DNA from: Alicycliphilus sp.
GTDB taxonomy: Bacteria > Pseudomonadota > Gammaproteobacteria > Burkholderiales > Burkholderiaceae_C
DNA length: 41,859 bases
Direction: 5' to 3'
Assembly (NCBI GenBank): GCA_018054745.1
Contig: JAGPIX010000006.1
Span: forward strand, 1-41,859
Positions 34,313 through 41,859 of the stretch are shown here, in pieces. The notes below the pieces were generated by a model that ran no database searches, had not been told where the DNA came from, and worked only from the letters and a program-made list of their open reading frames with translations. Each line of letters opens with the position of its first letter. The first letter of the stretch is position 1. Made by a program: the position numbers and the translations under genes.

Positions 34313-34948
34313 TCAGCCTTGCACGAACTCCATCTCGGCGCCGGCCAGCGCAATGCGATCGCCGCTCTTGAGCGCCACGGGGTCGGCGCCAATGATCGCG
34401 CCATTGAGCCGGGGCAGCTGCGCGCCATCCACATGGGCCAGCACGAAGTTGTGATGCCGCTTGGTGATCGAGGCCACGGCGACGCCGGGCTTGCCTATGG
34501 TGGTGACGACCTTGGTCAGCGCCACTTCGCGCCCGGCCGCCGGCCCCGTCACCACGCGCACGATGCCGCCGCTGCCCGTCAGGGGCGCAGGCATGGATGC
34601 AGGCCCGGTCAAGGGCGCCTGCAGGCCGGTGGCCAGGCCCTTGTCGTAGCCGGACACCGGTGCGTCTTGCAGGAAACGGATCTTGTACTTGCCCATCTCC
34701 ACCAGATCGCCATTGCGCAGGGTCTGCTGCTTGACGGGCTTGCCGTTGACATAGGTGCCGTTGGTGCTGCCCAGGTCATGCAGCAGCACATCGTCGCCGG
34801 ACAGGACGAACACCGCATGCTCACCGCTGACCGCCAGGTTGTCGATGACCACGTCGTTGTACGGCCTGCGGCCCACGGTCGTGCGTTCCTGCGTGAGCGG
34901 GACTTCCTTGATGACGACTCCGTCGATAGCCACGACCATTTTCGGCAT
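34313..34948 (-). CDS. FHA domain protein
   Basis: 211-residue cytoplasmic protein. The N-terminal forkhead-associated domain (about residues 20-92) has all phosphothreonine-binding marks: G26-R27, S41-x-x-H44, and N63 in LGSTNGTYVNG. A linker with two APLTG copies (residues 111-125) leads to a second, degenerate FHA-like half (about 138-210) with IGKPGVAVASITKRHHNF but lacking the STNGT loop. It presumably recognises a protein phosphorylated on threonine and counteracted by the PP2C phosphatase encoded just upstream (57 bases). No Ser/Thr kinase lies in this window. Confidence 0.9.
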   Translation of the reverse strand: MPKMVVAIDGVVIKEVPLTQERTTVGRRPYNDVVIDNLAVSGEHAVFVLSGDDVLLHDLGSTNGTYVNGKPVKQQTLRNGDLVEMGKYKIRFLQDAPVSGYDKGLATGLQAPLTGPASMPAPLTGSGGIVRVVTGPAAGREVALTKVVTTIGKPGVAVASITKRHHNFVLAHVDGAQLPRLNGAIIGADPVALKSGDRIALAGAEMEFVQG

Positions 34949-35005
34949 GATCCGTTTTCCTCCTGGGTGTTCTGGTTCCGATTGTGCCGTATCGCTGGCG
35001 CCACC

Positions 35006-35824
35006 CTAGCGCGAACGCAACAGGCGCGAGACCAGGCCGCGCTTGCTGGCTGCGCCGCCCCCGCCAGGGCCGGCTTGGGCCAAAAGGACGCTGATGTTAT
35101 CGCGCCCACCCCGGTCATTGGCCATGGCCACCATGCGTGCTGCCTTGTCGGGCAGGGCAATGGGCAGCAGCGCCAGCTCGGCCAGGCCTTCGTCGCCCAC
35201 CATGTCGCTCAGACCATCGGAGCACAGAATGAACAAATCCTGCGGCTCCACGGCAAATTCATTGATTTCAGCGTGCGCCTCGCCATCCACGCCCAGGGCC
35301 CGGGTGACCAGGTTGCCCAGCCCCGACACCGCGGCCTGCGCGGGGGTCAGCAGGCCCAGGTCGATCTGCTCCTGCAGCCAGGAATGGTCGCGCGTGATCT
35401 GGCGCAGCTCGCCACCACGCAGGCGGTAGCAGCGCGAGTCGCCGACATGACCCAGGATGAGCCGATGGCCGCGAAACACGCCGACCACCAGCGTGGTGCC
35501 CATGCCCAGGTACTGCGGGTTGGCCAATGCCGCCCCCAGAATGGCCTGGTTGGCGTTTTCCACGCAGACCAGCATGGCCTGGCGCACCGCCGCCATCGAG
35601 ACGCGCTCGGGCGCGTCCTCCAGCCACTGCGCCAGCTCGCTGCCAACCAGGTTGACGGCCATGTCGGCCGCCACCTCACCGGCGCTGTAGCCCCCCATGC
35701 CATCGGCCAGCAGCACCAGCCGCGCGGCTTCATGAATGGCGACGGCATCCTCATTGTTGGAGCGCACACGCCCCGTATCGGTGAGCGCAAAGAACTCGTA
35801 GCCGAGCTGACGCGAGGACTTCAT
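35006..35824 (-). CDS. PP2C-family serine/threonine phosphatase (Stp1-like)
   Basis: 272-residue metal-dependent phosphatase. All PP2C motifs are in order: TDTGRVRSNNEDA (residues 15-27), LLADGMGGYSAGEVAAD near 38, GTTLVVGVF near 110, HVGDSRCYRLRGG near 126, LCSDGLSDMV near 200 and GGRDNISVLLA near 240. The acidic metal ligands are intact. The final ~20 residues (GPGGGGAASKRGLVSRLLRSR) form a basic tail. It is the first gene of the operon PP2C-FHA-phosphodiesterase. It probably removes phosphate from Ser/Thr of a kinase or of the FHA partner's ligands. Confidence 0.93.
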   Translation of the reverse strand: MKSSRQLGYEFFALTDTGRVRSNNEDAVAIHEAARLVLLADGMGGYSAGEVAADMAVNLVGSELAQWLEDAPERVSMAAVRQAMLVCVENANQAILGAALANPQYLGMGTTLVVGVFRGHRLILGHVGDSRCYRLRGGELRQITRDHSWLQEQIDLGLLTPAQAAVSGLGNLVTRALGVDGEAHAEINEFAVEPQDLFILCSDGLSDMVGDEGLAELALLPIALPDKAARMVAMANDRGGRDNISVLLAQAGPGGGGAASKRGLVSRLLRSR

Positions 35825-36129
35825 GAAGCCCCCCGAAACCCATGGCGAAAGGGGACAACCCGGGCGTTCTGCCTGGCCGTGACCGTCTGCGCAAAGCCCA
35901 TCATGTTGCCAACTGATGCAATATGTTACACAAGGCGTGGATCATAGACTGAGGCCGGCTGTTTGCGCGCATGGCCCGGCATTTTTTTTGCACGGCATGT
36001 GGGCATTCGCCGCGCCATGCTGTCGGCGTCACGCATGGCCCAGGCCAGAAGGCACAACGCCAGCCCGGTGTTCGGGCTGGCGTTGTCGATAGCGGGCAAG
36101 CGCCCAGGACTGTCCTGGACGCTACGCCA
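35825..36129. other. Gene-free gap between the PP2C gene and sucD
   Basis: About 305 bases without a convincing gene. It should hold the promoter of the PP2C operon (minus strand), but I see no good -35/-10 pair. A GCCGG/CCGGC stem with a 17-base loop and an eight-T run (35954-35989, plus strand) looks like a terminator with no gene ahead of it. A very strong hairpin at 36054-36086 follows sucD. Confidence 0.5.
36054..36086 (-). terminator. Very strong hairpin downstream of sucD
   Basis: ACAACGCCAGCCCG pairs perfectly with CGGGCTGGCGTTGT (14 base pairs, five-base loop) 44 bases past the sucD stop. There is no real T-run on either strand, so it may work as a transcript-end stabiliser or Rho-assisted stop rather than a classic intrinsic terminator. 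Confidence 0.55.
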
Positions 36130-37023
36130 TCACAGCAGGCTCTTGAGGATGCGGCCCATCTCCGACGGGTTGCGCGTCACGTGGAAGCCACACTCTTCCA
36201 TGATGGCCAGCTTGGCGTCGGCCGTGTCGGCGCCGCCCGAGATCAGCGCGCCGGCGTGGCCCATGCGCTTGCCGGGAGGGGCGGTGACGCCGGCGATGAA
36301 GCCAACGATGGGCTTCTTCATGTTGGCCTTGCACCACTGGGCGGCCTCGGCCTCGTCGGGGCCGCCGATTTCGCCGATCATGATCACGGCGTCGGTATCC
36401 GGGTCTTCGTTGAAGGCGCGCATCACATCGATGTGCTTGAGGCCGTTGATCGGGTCGCCGCCAATGCCCACGGCCGACGACTGGCCAATGCCCAGCTCGG
36501 TCAGCTGCGCCACGGCTTCATAGGTCAGCGTGCCAGAGCGGCTGACCACGCCGATGCGGCCCTTCTTGTGGATATGGCCGGGCATGATGCCGATCTTGAT
36601 CTCGTCGGGCGTGATCAGGCCGGGGCAGTTGGGGCCGAGCAGCAGCGTGCGCTTGCCGCCAGCGGCCTCCTTGGCCTTCATCTTGTTGCGCACTTCCAGC
36701 ATGTCGCGCACCGGGATGCCTTCGGTGATGCAGATGGCCAGATCCAGGTCGGCCTCGACGGCTTCCCAGATGGCGGCGGCGGCACCGGCCGGCGGCACGT
36801 AGATCACCGACACGGTGGCGCCGGTTTGCGTGGCGGCTTCCTTGACGCTGGCGTAGATCGGGATGTTGAAGATGGACTCACCGGCCTTCTTCGGGTTCAC
36901 GCCGGCGACGAAGCAGTTCTTGCCGTTGGCGTATTCCTGGCACTTCTCGGTGTGGAACTGGCCGGTCTTGCCCGTGATGCCCTGGGTAATGACCTTCGTG
37001 TCTTTATTGATGTAGATGGACAT
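36130..37023 (-). CDS. sucD: Succinate-CoA ligase, alpha subunit
   Basis: 297-residue TCA-cycle subunit that carries the phosphohistidine and binds CoA in converting succinyl-CoA to succinate with nucleotide triphosphate formation. The N-terminus [21 protein letters not shown] contains the CoA-binding motif. The active-site region is [16 protein letters not shown], and the phosphorylated histidine lies in [11 protein letters not shown] near residue 233; GPNCPGLI is also present. The C-terminus [15 protein letters not shown] segment is present ([16 protein letters not shown]). The ATG at 37023 lies 17 bases after sucC and is the second gene of the sucCD pair. Confidence 0.97.
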   Translation of the reverse strand: MSIYINKDTKVITQGITGKTGQFHTEKCQEYANGKNCFVAGVNPKKAGESIFNIPIYASVKEAATQTGATVSVIYVPPAGAAAAIWEAVEADLDLAICITEGIPVRDMLEVRNKMKAKEAAGGKRTLLLGPNCPGLITPDEIKIGIMPGHIHKKGRIGVVSRSGTLTYEAVAQLTELGIGQSSAVGIGGDPINGLKHIDVMRAFNEDPDTDAVIMIGEIGGPDEAEAAQWCKANMKKPIVGFIAGVTAPPGKRMGHAGALISGGADTADAKLAIMEECGFHVTRNPSEMGRILKSLL

Positions 37024-37040
37024 GTTGTTCTCTCCAGGCC

Positions 37041-38201
<1,161 letters not shown>

Positions 38202-38373
38202 GAGGTCTCTCTCAGGGGAAGGATGGTGTTTGTACCCGTTCTGCCGATGTGCAGAAACTTCCGCATGCCCGGGAATGGCAGCCAGCAATTGTATTATGTT
38301 GCGATGCACCATTGCTTGGTGTTAACTTACACCCCGGCCGCAGTCCCCAATCGGCCCTTGCAGGAGCTCTTCA
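38202..38373. promoter_or_regulatory. Divergent sucC / argC control region
   Basis: For sucC (minus strand) a TACAAT box lies at 38288-38293, with a CATAAT just upstream; -35 matches are weak. For argC (plus) TTGCGA (38300-38305) and TTAACT, 17 bases on, is a possible but poor pair. A dyad CACCA-ttgct-TGGTG (38307-38321) sits between the two. The argC ribosome site AGGAG, seven bases from its ATG, is strong. Confidence 0.35.
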
Positions 38374-39306
38374 ATGCCCAAGGTTTTTATCGATGGCGAG
38401 GCAGGCACCACCGGCCTGCAGATCCGTGAACGCCTGCAGGCCATGCCTGCGGTGGAGCTGGTCAGCATCGCGCCCGAACGGCGCAAGGATGCCGGCGCCA
38501 AGCGCGAGCTGATCGCCGGCGTGGATCTGGTCGTGCTGTGCCTGCACGACGATGCCGCGCGCGAAACCGTCGCTCTGGTGGACGCCATCACGGCGGAGAC
38601 CGGCAAGGCCATCAAGATCATCGACGCCTCCACCGCGCACCGCACGGCGCCGGGCTGGGTGTTCGGCTTTCCCGAGCTGGCCGCCGGCCAGGCGCAGGCC
38701 GTGCGCGGCGCCACGCGCGTGGCCAACCCGGGCTGCTACGCCACGGGCGCCATCGCCCTGCTGCGCCCGCTGGTCGATGCCGGTCTGATCGCCCCCGACC
38801 AGGCGCTGTCCCTGCCCTCGGTGAGCGGATACTCCGGCGGTGGCCGCAGCATGATCGAAGCCTACGAGGCCGGCCAGGCCGCCCCGTTTGAGCTCTATGC
38901 CCTGGGCTTGGCGCACAAGCATCTGCCGGAGATCATGCGCTACACGGGCCTGACGCGCCGGCCCATCTTCGTGCCCGCAGTGGGCAACTTCCGCCAGGGC
39001 ATGCTGGTGGAGCTGCCGCTGCACCTGGATCTGCTGCCAGGCAGCCCTAAGGCCACCGACCTGCACGACGCACTGGCCGCACACTACGCGCAAAGCAACA
39101 CCCCGGAGCAATGGGTGAAGGTGCTGCCGGCCACCGAGGACGGCAAGCTCGACGCGCTGGCGTTGAATGACAGCAACCAGCTGGAGCTGCGCGTGTTCGC
39201 CAATGAGGCCTATCACCATGCCGTGCTGGTGGCGCGCCTGGACAACCTGGGCAAGGGCGCCAGCGGCGCCGCCGTGCAAAACCTCAAATTGATGCTGGAA
39301 CTATAA
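38374..39306 (+). CDS. argC: N-acetyl-gamma-glutamyl-phosphate reductase, type 2
   Basis: 310-residue NADPH-dependent enzyme of arginine synthesis that reduces N-acetylglutamyl phosphate to the semialdehyde. It belongs to the shorter type 2 branch: it begins [21 protein letters not shown] with the nucleotide-binding GEAGTTG loop. It has the catalytic cysteine in [15 protein letters not shown] (C near residue 117), [20 protein letters not shown] upstream of it, and [10 protein letters not shown] and LAHKHLPEI downstream, the last with the conserved histidine. AGGAG precedes the ATG. It stands alone, convergent with dprA across a repeat-filled 100-base gap. Confidence 0.96.
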   Translation: MPKVFIDGEAGTTGLQIRERLQAMPAVELVSIAPERRKDAGAKRELIAGVDLVVLCLHDDAARETVALVDAITAETGKAIKIIDASTAHRTAPGWVFGFPELAAGQAQAVRGATRVANPGCYATGAIALLRPLVDAGLIAPDQALSLPSVSGYSGGGRSMIEAYEAGQAAPFELYALGLAHKHLPEIMRYTGLTRRPIFVPAVGNFRQGMLVELPLHLDLLPGSPKATDLHDALAAHYAQSNTPEQWVKVLPATEDGKLDALALNDSNQLELRVFANEAYHHAVLVARLDNLGKGASGAAVQNLKLMLEL

Positions 39307-39411
39307 AAAGAATAGCTTTTTGCGCTTGCTATTTGGCGAATTCAGGCAAAGTTTCGCATGAATATGGCTAACAACAATCGCTGATAGCTTCTGTTTTTAT
39401 AGCAATTCAGG
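39305..39411. repeat. Degenerate repeat copy 5 (two halves) between argC and dprA
   Basis: AAAAGAATAGCTTTTTGCGC (39306-39325) with TTGCTATTTGG, then after about 40 bases ATCGCTGATAGCTTCTG and TTTTTATAGC (39377-39403). The words AATAGCT, GCGCTTGCTATTT and GATAGCTTC relate it to the other copies. It fills the whole convergent gap, GC-poor against its neighbours, and could end transcription both ways. Confidence 0.5.
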
Positions 39412-40549
39412 CCGCGCCCAGGCGCTGAAACAAGCCGCCCGGCAGGCGCGCCACGCGGCCGTCGAGCTCCAGCTCCAGCAGCCGCACCTGCAACGTTGCG
39501 GCATCCAGCCCGGTGCGCGCCACCAGCGCGTCCAGCCCCAGCGGGTCAAAGCCCAGCGCCTGCAGCACCTCCTGCTGCGCCGGCGTGGTGGCGTCTGGCG
39601 CATCGCCCGCCGGCGCCGGCGCAGCGGCGGGCAGGCGCAGCTCCTCCAGCACATCCTCGGCCGACTCCACCAGCTTGGCGCCCTGGCGCAGCAATGCATG
39701 GCAGCCGCGCGACTGCGGCGCATGGATGGAGCCGGGGATGGCAAACACCTCGCGCCCCTGCTCGGCCGCCATGCGCGCGGTGATCAGCGAGCCCGACTGC
39801 AGCGCCGCCTCGACCACCAGCGTGCCCTGTGACAGGCCGGAGATGATGCGGTTGCGCTTGGGAAAGTTGGCCGGCAGCGGCGGCGTGCCCAGCGGGTACT
39901 CGCTGACCAGCAGGCCATGGCGCGCGATGCGGTGCGCCAGATCCTTGTTGGCGCGCGGGTAGACGCGATCGAGCCCGGTGCCGACCACGGCTATGGTGGC
40001 CGGCGTGTCCGGGTCGGGCGCATCCAGCAGCGCCCCCTCGTGCGCCGCCGCATCCACCCCCAGAGCCAGACCGGAGACGATGGTCAGCCCCGCCGCGCGC
40101 AACACGCGCGCAAACTGGCGCGCATGCTCGGCGCCCTGGGCCGTGGGGTTGCGGCTGCCCACCATGGCCAGGCAGCGCGGCGGCGCAAATGGCCCGGCGC
40201 CATGCACGAAGCGCGGCGCGCCCAGCAGGTACAGCAGCAGTGGCGGGTCTTCGGTGGCCAGCAGGGCCGGGGGATAGGCGGCATCGCCCAGGGTGACGAT
40301 GGCGCGCGCCGGCTCGCCCTCGGCCTGCAGCCATTGCCAGGTGGTCTGCAGCAGGGCCTCCAGCTCCTCGGGGACGGCGGCCAGGGCGCGTGCCTGGGCG
40401 GGCGTGACGCAGGTCTGCCAGGCGGCTTCGCTCTGGGCAAAAATGTCGGCCGGCAGGCCGAAGGCCGCCAGCAGGCGCCGCGCCGCGCCGTTGCCCACGC
40501 CGGGCGTGAGGGCGAGGCGCAGCCAGGCGGCGAGTTCGTCGCGCTGCAT
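39407..40549 (-). CDS. dprA: DNA-processing protein DprA
   Basis: 380-residue cytoplasmic protein that binds incoming single-stranded DNA during natural transformation and loads RecA. The Rossmann-like core is clear: MVGSRNPTAQG near residue 130, IVSGLALGVDAAAHEGAL near residue 157, VVGTGLDRVYPRANKDLA, LVSEYPLGTPPLPANFPKRNRI, and SGLSQGTLVVEA near residue 238, with GREVFAIPG. The last ~60 residues form a winged-helix DML1-like domain after an alanine/proline-rich linker. The N-terminal SAM-like part is present. It follows the LysM gene by 29 bases. Confidence 0.96.
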   Translation of the reverse strand: MQRDELAAWLRLALTPGVGNGAARRLLAAFGLPADIFAQSEAAWQTCVTPAQARALAAVPEELEALLQTTWQWLQAEGEPARAIVTLGDAAYPPALLATEDPPLLLYLLGAPRFVHGAGPFAPPRCLAMVGSRNPTAQGAEHARQFARVLRAAGLTIVSGLALGVDAAAHEGALLDAPDPDTPATIAVVGTGLDRVYPRANKDLAHRIARHGLLVSEYPLGTPPLPANFPKRNRIISGLSQGTLVVEAALQSGSLITARMAAEQGREVFAIPGSIHAPQSRGCHALLRQGAKLVESAEDVLEELRLPAAAPAPAGDAPDATTPAQQEVLQALGFDPLGLDALVARTGLDAATLQVRLLELELDGRVARLPGGLFQRLGAA

Positions 40550-40578
40550 GGCCTGAAACTCGGCGCCGCGGCCCGCGC

Positions 40579-41799
40579 CTACTCGGGGTTGACCAGCCGG
40601 TCGCCCACGACCACGCCGCGCTGCGCCTGCAGGATGAGCGCATAGGACACGCGCTCGAAGGTCAGGAACACCATGGCCAGTCCGTTGTCCTCGCTGGGCA
40701 GGCGGATCTCGGCGCGCTGCTCGTCGGTCTTGTCCTTGATGCGCAGGCCGCCGGTGCGCAGTTGCAGCACATGGCCGGCCTGCATGCCGTCGTCGGTGCC
40801 GCGGTTGATGGCGATGACCTGGTTCGGCCCGGCATTGCCCGCCGCGACGCCGCCGTAGATGGACACCACGCTGGCCTCCACCGGCGCCTCGGGCGCATGC
40901 GGTGCGTAATTGTCAAAGCTGCGCGGAGGCGCGGGCAGCAGGCGGTCGCCAAGGCGCGCTTCTTCCTTCACGCCCGACAAATCGACCGTGGCGGGCACGA
41001 TGTCGGTGCGCATCTCGCCCTTGGTGCCGGCAGACTGCTCCAGCGACTCGCCGCGCACCAGCTCGGCGCGGCCGACATACTGCGCCTCGTAGCCCAGCAC
41101 CTCGCCGGTGTTCGGGTCCTTCAGCGGCAGGGCGTTGCGGAACACGCGGTACTGGCGCGGCACCTCGGGCGTCATCTCCAGCGGGCTGCCCTGCGGGCCG
41201 CGCACATAGGCGCGGTCGCCATTGCCCATGATCACGCGCTCGTCGCGCGTGGCCACGATGCGCGGCGCCTGGGTCAGCGTCAGCTCGTCCACCACCAGCG
41301 GCTGCACCAGGAAGGGCTCGATCAGGTGCATCTTCAGCGTCGGCAGGGCCATGCCGGCCAGGCTGTCGTGGCGCGTGCGTGGCGACAGGCGCACGGTCTC
41401 GCCGGCGCCGCCGCGGCTGGTGCTCAGGCGTGCATGGCCATCGGCCTTTTCCAGGTACAGGGTCTGGCCGGGGTAGATCAGGTGCGGGTTGGCGATGGCC
41501 TGCAGGTTCATGCCCCACAGCTCGGGCCAGCGCCAGGGGCGCTTCAGGTACATGCCGGAAATGCCCCACAGCGTGTCGCCGCGCTGGATCACATAGGTAT
41601 CGGGCGCGTTGGGCGCCAGCTCGGCCAGGGGCACGCCGCGCGCTGCCACCTGTTGCGCGGTGGCGCGCTGGCCAGGCGTGACGGGGTAGTTCTGTGCCTG
41701 GGCCGCCGGCGCCAGCAAAGTGGCCGCGGCCAGGACGCCGAGCGCAGCCGCGCGCGCGAAGCCCGAAGCCGTCATATTTGGATTGGTCTGGTCATGCAT
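40579..41799 (-). CDS. LysM domain envelope protein
   Basis: 406-residue exported protein. The signal peptide runs over about residues 10-35 (FARAAALGVLAAATLLAPA, cut after AQA). A single LysM peptidoglycan-binding domain follows (about 68-117, YVIQRGDTLWGISG, then NPHLIYPGQTLYL). The remaining ~290 residues form a conserved beta-rich part of unknown function, with LSPRTRHDS and VIAINRGTDDGMQAG, the latter resembling a FlgT/lumazine-like barrel. It presumably sits in the periplasm on the cell wall. The ATG at 41799 has AGGGGG at suitable spacing. It is the upstream partner of dprA, an order common in betaproteobacteria. Confidence 0.88.
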   Translation of the reverse strand: MHDQTNPNMTASGFARAAALGVLAAATLLAPAAQAQNYPVTPGQRATAQQVAARGVPLAELAPNAPDTYVIQRGDTLWGISGMYLKRPWRWPELWGMNLQAIANPHLIYPGQTLYLEKADGHARLSTSRGGAGETVRLSPRTRHDSLAGMALPTLKMHLIEPFLVQPLVVDELTLTQAPRIVATRDERVIMGNGDRAYVRGPQGSPLEMTPEVPRQYRVFRNALPLKDPNTGEVLGYEAQYVGRAELVRGESLEQSAGTKGEMRTDIVPATVDLSGVKEEARLGDRLLPAPPRSFDNYAPHAPEAPVEASVVSIYGGVAAGNAGPNQVIAINRGTDDGMQAGHVLQLRTGGLRIKDKTDEQRAEIRLPSEDNGLAMVFLTFERVSYALILQAQRGVVVGDRLVNPE

Positions 41800-41859
41800 T
41801 GGCAGATGCCCCCTCTCACTGCACGGGCGACATGGTTAATTTTTTTACAAAAGAAACGG
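41800..41859. other. Right-edge leader region
   Basis: Sixty bases upstream of the LysM gene, ending in an AT-rich TTAATTTTTTTACAAAAG. This should hold the LysM-dprA promoter and perhaps that of a divergent gene beyond the window. The stretch is too short to define either. Confidence 0.3.

Noticed and set aside
38395..39279. Minus-strand frame opposite argC
   Set aside because: argC has all family motifs and a strong ribosome site; the antisense frame has none.

Overview
The window is a GC-rich, densely packed chromosomal segment. Gene families and gene pairs point to a betaproteobacterium of the Burkholderiales, most likely a Comamonadaceae member (Acidovorax/Alicycliphilus/Comamonas-like). 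The signs are a YhdP-nitrilase pair, a type 2 short ArgC, a fused indolepyruvate ferredoxin oxidoreductase, DUF3717-DUF1289 and DUF2007 proteins, and a family of AT-richer intergenic repeats built on AATAGCT / AGCGCTT / AAGCGCTA words. This placement is inference from protein and repeat character, not from a database search. I saw no rRNA, tRNA, CRISPR array, prophage or insertion sequence. The region looks like core genome with short spacers.

Layout, left to right. (1) 1-2760, minus: yajC-secD-secF, the accessory Sec complex; secF runs off the left edge. (2) 2947-8977: a large fused indolepyruvate:ferredoxin oxidoreductase (minus) divergent from an Lrp/AsnC regulator (plus), which is followed by an MFS exporter with an extra C-terminal domain. 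A perfect palindrome lies just upstream of the Lrp gene. (3) 9077-11096: mltA (minus) and a 38-residue membrane protein (plus) start on the same CATG; an OmpA-like lipoprotein follows. (4) 11177-18784, minus: a four-gene overlapping operon, yhdP > nitrilase > sensor kinase > response regulator. (5) 18858-25874, plus: glnE, then a periplasmic adaptor and an RND pump. (6) 25875-26323: a gene-free stretch holding a candidate small RNA with an anti-Shine-Dalgarno-like CU tract and a clear terminator. (7) 26324-29818: a GST, purB, yaeQ and two small conserved genes. (8) 29948-31363: a yybP-ykoY manganese riboswitch upstream of a TerC-family membrane protein, coupled to a small holin-like membrane protein. 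(9) 31331-35824: an M48 periplasmic protease, moaC, and a PP2C phosphatase > FHA protein > class II cyclic-nucleotide phosphodiesterase operon. (10) 36130-41799: sucC-sucD, argC, dprA and a LysM envelope protein.

Several clusters concern the cell envelope: SecDF-YajC, MltA, the OmpA-like lipoprotein, YhdP, the RND pump, the M48 protease and the LysM protein. The yhdP operon places an envelope lipid-transport protein in overlapping reading frames with a two-component system whose kinase has a large periplasmic sensor. The metabolic genes (sucCD, purB, argC, moaC, glnE, ior) are ordinary housekeeping or catabolic functions.

The most notable non-coding signals are the manganese riboswitch, the candidate anti-SD small RNA, and a copy of the intergenic repeat that sits inside the signal-peptide codons of the M48 protease.
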